From: an uncultured Eubacteriales bacterium
Lineage (GTDB): Bacteria > Bacillota > Clostridia > Oscillospirales > Oscillospiraceae
Length of the DNA stretch: 7,502 nt
Assembly (NCBI GenBank): GCA_900551355.1
Contig: URVR01000082.1
Span: 1-7,502, forward strand
Direction of reading: 5' to 3'
Position numbers and translations under genes: made by a program. Position 1 is the first letter of the stretch; each line of letters starts with the position of its first letter. The notes under the pieces were generated by a model. It was not told the origin of the DNA. It saw only the letters and a program-made list of their open reading frames with translations, and made no database searches. Of the stretch, positions 6,493 through 7,502 are shown in pieces.

Positions 6493-6528
6493 AAAAAAGA
6501 TACCCGCCGGGCGGCGGGTATCTTTTTT
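6493..6528. terminator. Bidirectional Rho-independent terminator between convergent operons
   Basis: A 10-bp stem, gatacccgcc (6499-6508) and ggcgggtatc (6513-6522) with loop gggc, is flanked by six A on the left and six T on the right. It therefore works in both directions: for the dehydratase operon (stop at 6487) and for the minus-strand operon (stop at 6543). Confidence 0.95.
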
Positions 6529-6542
6529 GCTCGTCAGCAGAG

Positions 6543-7280
6543 TTACTCGGTGGTGTGGTGCTCCTTGCCGAAGTGCAGCTCACGCATGCCCTCCACCTCG
6601 TCGCAGATGGCCTTCAGGTTGCAGGAGCCGCAGTCGGTGGGCATGCCCTCCAGAATTTTCGTCAGGCTCATGGTGATGTCCTTGACAGTCTTGGCGTCCT
6701 TGGTCAGGGCGGCGTAGTCCGCGTCGGGCGCGGTGATAAACAGCATCTTCACCGCCAGAATGGAGGGATTCTTCTTATACTGGCGGATAAAGTCGCAGCC
6801 GATACGCCGGAAGCTGACGCCCTTTTGCAGCGCCTCCTTGCTGATGCGCACCTGTTCGCGGCTGCTCTCGGAGCTGGTGCGGATCATGTAGCCCTTGGGG
6901 AACACATGGTACTTGACGAAGTCCATGTCCTGGATGGCGCGGAACGCCTGCTCCGTGTCCTCCTCGTCGTCGGACTCGATGTCGCCCACACGCAGCAGCG
7001 CGATGCGGGCGTAGGCGCAGTCGCCCTTCAGCTCGTTCAGATCGGGGCCGTAGACCAGGATCTCGTCCTGGGGGACCAGAGCGGGGGAGGTGGTGACACA
7101 GGTGAAGTTGACGGCGGGCTTGTCGCCGCCGCCCAGCTCGAAGGCGGCATCACGCAGCATCACCAGCTCGAAGGCACCGGTGTCCTCCCATGCGTCGGCC
7201 GGGTCATAGGCAAAGCGCCGGGGCGCGGAGGAGCCGGCCAGCTCCTCCACGCCGCGGATGATGGTGTTGTAAAGCTCCAT
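6543..7280 (-). CDS. Acetyl-CoA synthase (CdhC/AcsB) middle-domain-like protein with CX2CX5C terminus
   Basis: A 245-residue protein. The ATG at 7280 overlaps the stop of the preceding small gene (TAATG), so translation is probably coupled; no separate ribosome binding site is evident, and an upstream in-frame ATG at 7340 lies inside the small gene. Similarity to the middle of acetyl-CoA synthase alpha subunits is visible in FELGGGDKPA (47-56), ILVYGPDLNEL (74-84), the DTEQAFRAI stretch (108-116) and especially REQVRISKEALQKGVSFRRIG (141-161), followed by P-x-I...V...T (172-183). The C-terminus has MPTDCGSCNLKAIC (213-226; C217, C220, C226), about where ACS begins its A-cluster cysteines. The N-terminal CODH-binding part and the C-terminal nickel-site part are absent: ACS is about 729 residues and archaeal CdhC about 470. 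It therefore cannot be a full acetyl-CoA synthase. It may bind CoA, a corrinoid partner or a small iron-sulfur or zinc centre. Confidence 0.7.
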   Translation of the reverse strand: MELYNTIIRGVEELAGSSAPRRFAYDPADAWEDTGAFELVMLRDAAFELGGGDKPAVNFTCVTTSPALVPQDEILVYGPDLNELKGDCAYARIALLRVGDIESDDEEDTEQAFRAIQDMDFVKYHVFPKGYMIRTSSESSREQVRISKEALQKGVSFRRIGCDFIRQYKKNPSILAVKMLFITAPDADYAALTKDAKTVKDITMSLTKILEGMPTDCGSCNLKAICDEVEGMRELHFGKEHHTTE

Positions 7281-7447
7281 TAGAATTTGATATCCACTTT
7301 CTTGCGGTCGAAGATCTTGTTGACCTGAATGTAGGCCCATCCCAGCAGCTTCTGATCCAGATTCCAGAAATAGACCACGAACAGAGCGCCGACAATGGCG
7401 GTGAGAATGCTCAGGATCTTCAAGACGGCCTTGCAGAATTTACACAT
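7280..7447 (-). CDS. 55-residue single-pass membrane protein, paralogue of the 6317-6487 protein
   Basis: Minus-strand gene whose ATG is 7 nt after AAGGAGG (7455-7461 on this strand). Residues about 7-28 (AVLKILSILTAIVGALFVVYFW) form a transmembrane helix after a Cys- and Lys-rich start (MCKFCK, two cysteines). NLDQKLLGWAYIQ and a basic tail KIFDRKKVDIKF follow. The stop codon overlaps the start of the acetyl-CoA synthase-like gene, so the two products are made together and may interact. If the 27-bp repeat is a gene end, the gene before it stops at 7478, about 30 nt upstream, and would be in the same operon. The family is unrecognised. Confidence 0.8.
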   Translation of the reverse strand: MCKFCKAVLKILSILTAIVGALFVVYFWNLDQKLLGWAYIQVNKIFDRKKVDIKF

Positions 7448-7474
7448 AATCGTGCCTCCTTGTCGTGTTCAGAG

Positions 7475-7501
7475 GTGTCAGGCGCGGGCCAGGCCCTTCT
7501 G
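7475..7501 (-). repeat. 27-bp terminal inverted repeat, right copy
   Basis: Exact reverse complement of 2-28. On the minus strand it reads QKGLARA-TGA (7501 down to 7478) followed by cac, and then unrelated sequence leading to the ribosome binding site of the 55-residue protein. The base before the first codon is T here and C in the left copy, which would be a third codon position if both are gene ends. Confidence 0.85.
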
Positions 7502-7502
7502 A

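Noticed and set aside
4535..6583. Long minus-strand open frame opposite the second dehydratase subunit
   Set aside because: Antisense shadow with biased His/Val/Leu composition. It crosses the bidirectional terminator and has no ribosome binding site. The plus-strand gene has clear family motifs.
6555..7283. Plus-strand open frame opposite the acetyl-CoA synthase-like gene
   Set aside because: His/Gly/Val/Leu-rich shadow without a ribosome binding site. The minus-strand frame has ACS-like motifs and TAATG coupling.
7281..7340. Upstream ATG at 7340 for the acetyl-CoA synthase-like protein
   Set aside because: It lies inside the 55-residue gene, which has a strong ribosome binding site and a paralogue in this window. 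The resulting 20 extra residues look like out-of-frame sequence.
1..7502. Whole window as a transposon with 27-bp terminal inverted repeats
   Set aside because: No transposase, integrase or resolvase and no target-site duplication can be seen, and the cargo includes housekeeping htpG. A repeat-bounded contig, a duplicated gene end or an invertible segment fits better.

Overview
The window reads as chromosomal DNA from a GC-rich anaerobic member of the Clostridia, most like a gut Oscillospiraceae-type Firmicute. The reasons are strong AAGGAGG ribosome binding sites before almost every gene, a preference for G or C at third codon positions, a His-rich CsoR repressor of clostridial type, and oxygen-sensitive enzyme families (2-hydroxyacyl-CoA dehydratase, acetyl-CoA synthase-like). 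The genus cannot be fixed from the sequence alone. There is no transposase, phage gene, rRNA, tRNA or CRISPR array.

Layout. Bases 2-28 and 7475-7501 are a perfect 27-bp inverted repeat lying one base inside each end of the window. Plus strand: a CsoR-family copper-type repressor (89-418); a consensus sigma-70 promoter driving a flavodoxin-like protein (532-1041) and a tightly linked small, very basic membrane protein (1053-1331); the Hsp90 chaperone HtpG (1420-3306) with a strong terminator; then a promoter and a three-gene operon of two 2-hydroxyacyl-CoA dehydratase-family subunits (3489-4688 and 4685-6301, overlapping by 4 nt) and a 56-residue membrane protein (6317-6487). A bidirectional terminator (6493-6528) separates these from a convergent minus-strand pair: a 55-residue membrane protein (7280-7447) coupled through TAATG to a 245-residue protein resembling the middle domain of acetyl-CoA synthase (6543-7280).

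The most interesting signals are: (1) the two tiny membrane proteins are gapless paralogues sharing a Y..NL[DE].KL core, and each sits beside a different iron-sulfur or CoA-linked enzyme; (2) the acetyl-CoA synthase-like protein lacks the CODH-binding and nickel-site regions but has a CX2CX5C triad about where the A-cluster cysteines should begin; (3) the 92-residue basic protein shows an 11-residue periodicity of Lys/Arg; (4) the terminal inverted repeat, which on both sides can be read as the last codons of a gene ending QKGLARA-stop. No two genes add up to a recognisable defence system or mobile element. The possible undescribed system is the pairing of microproteins with these enzymes.
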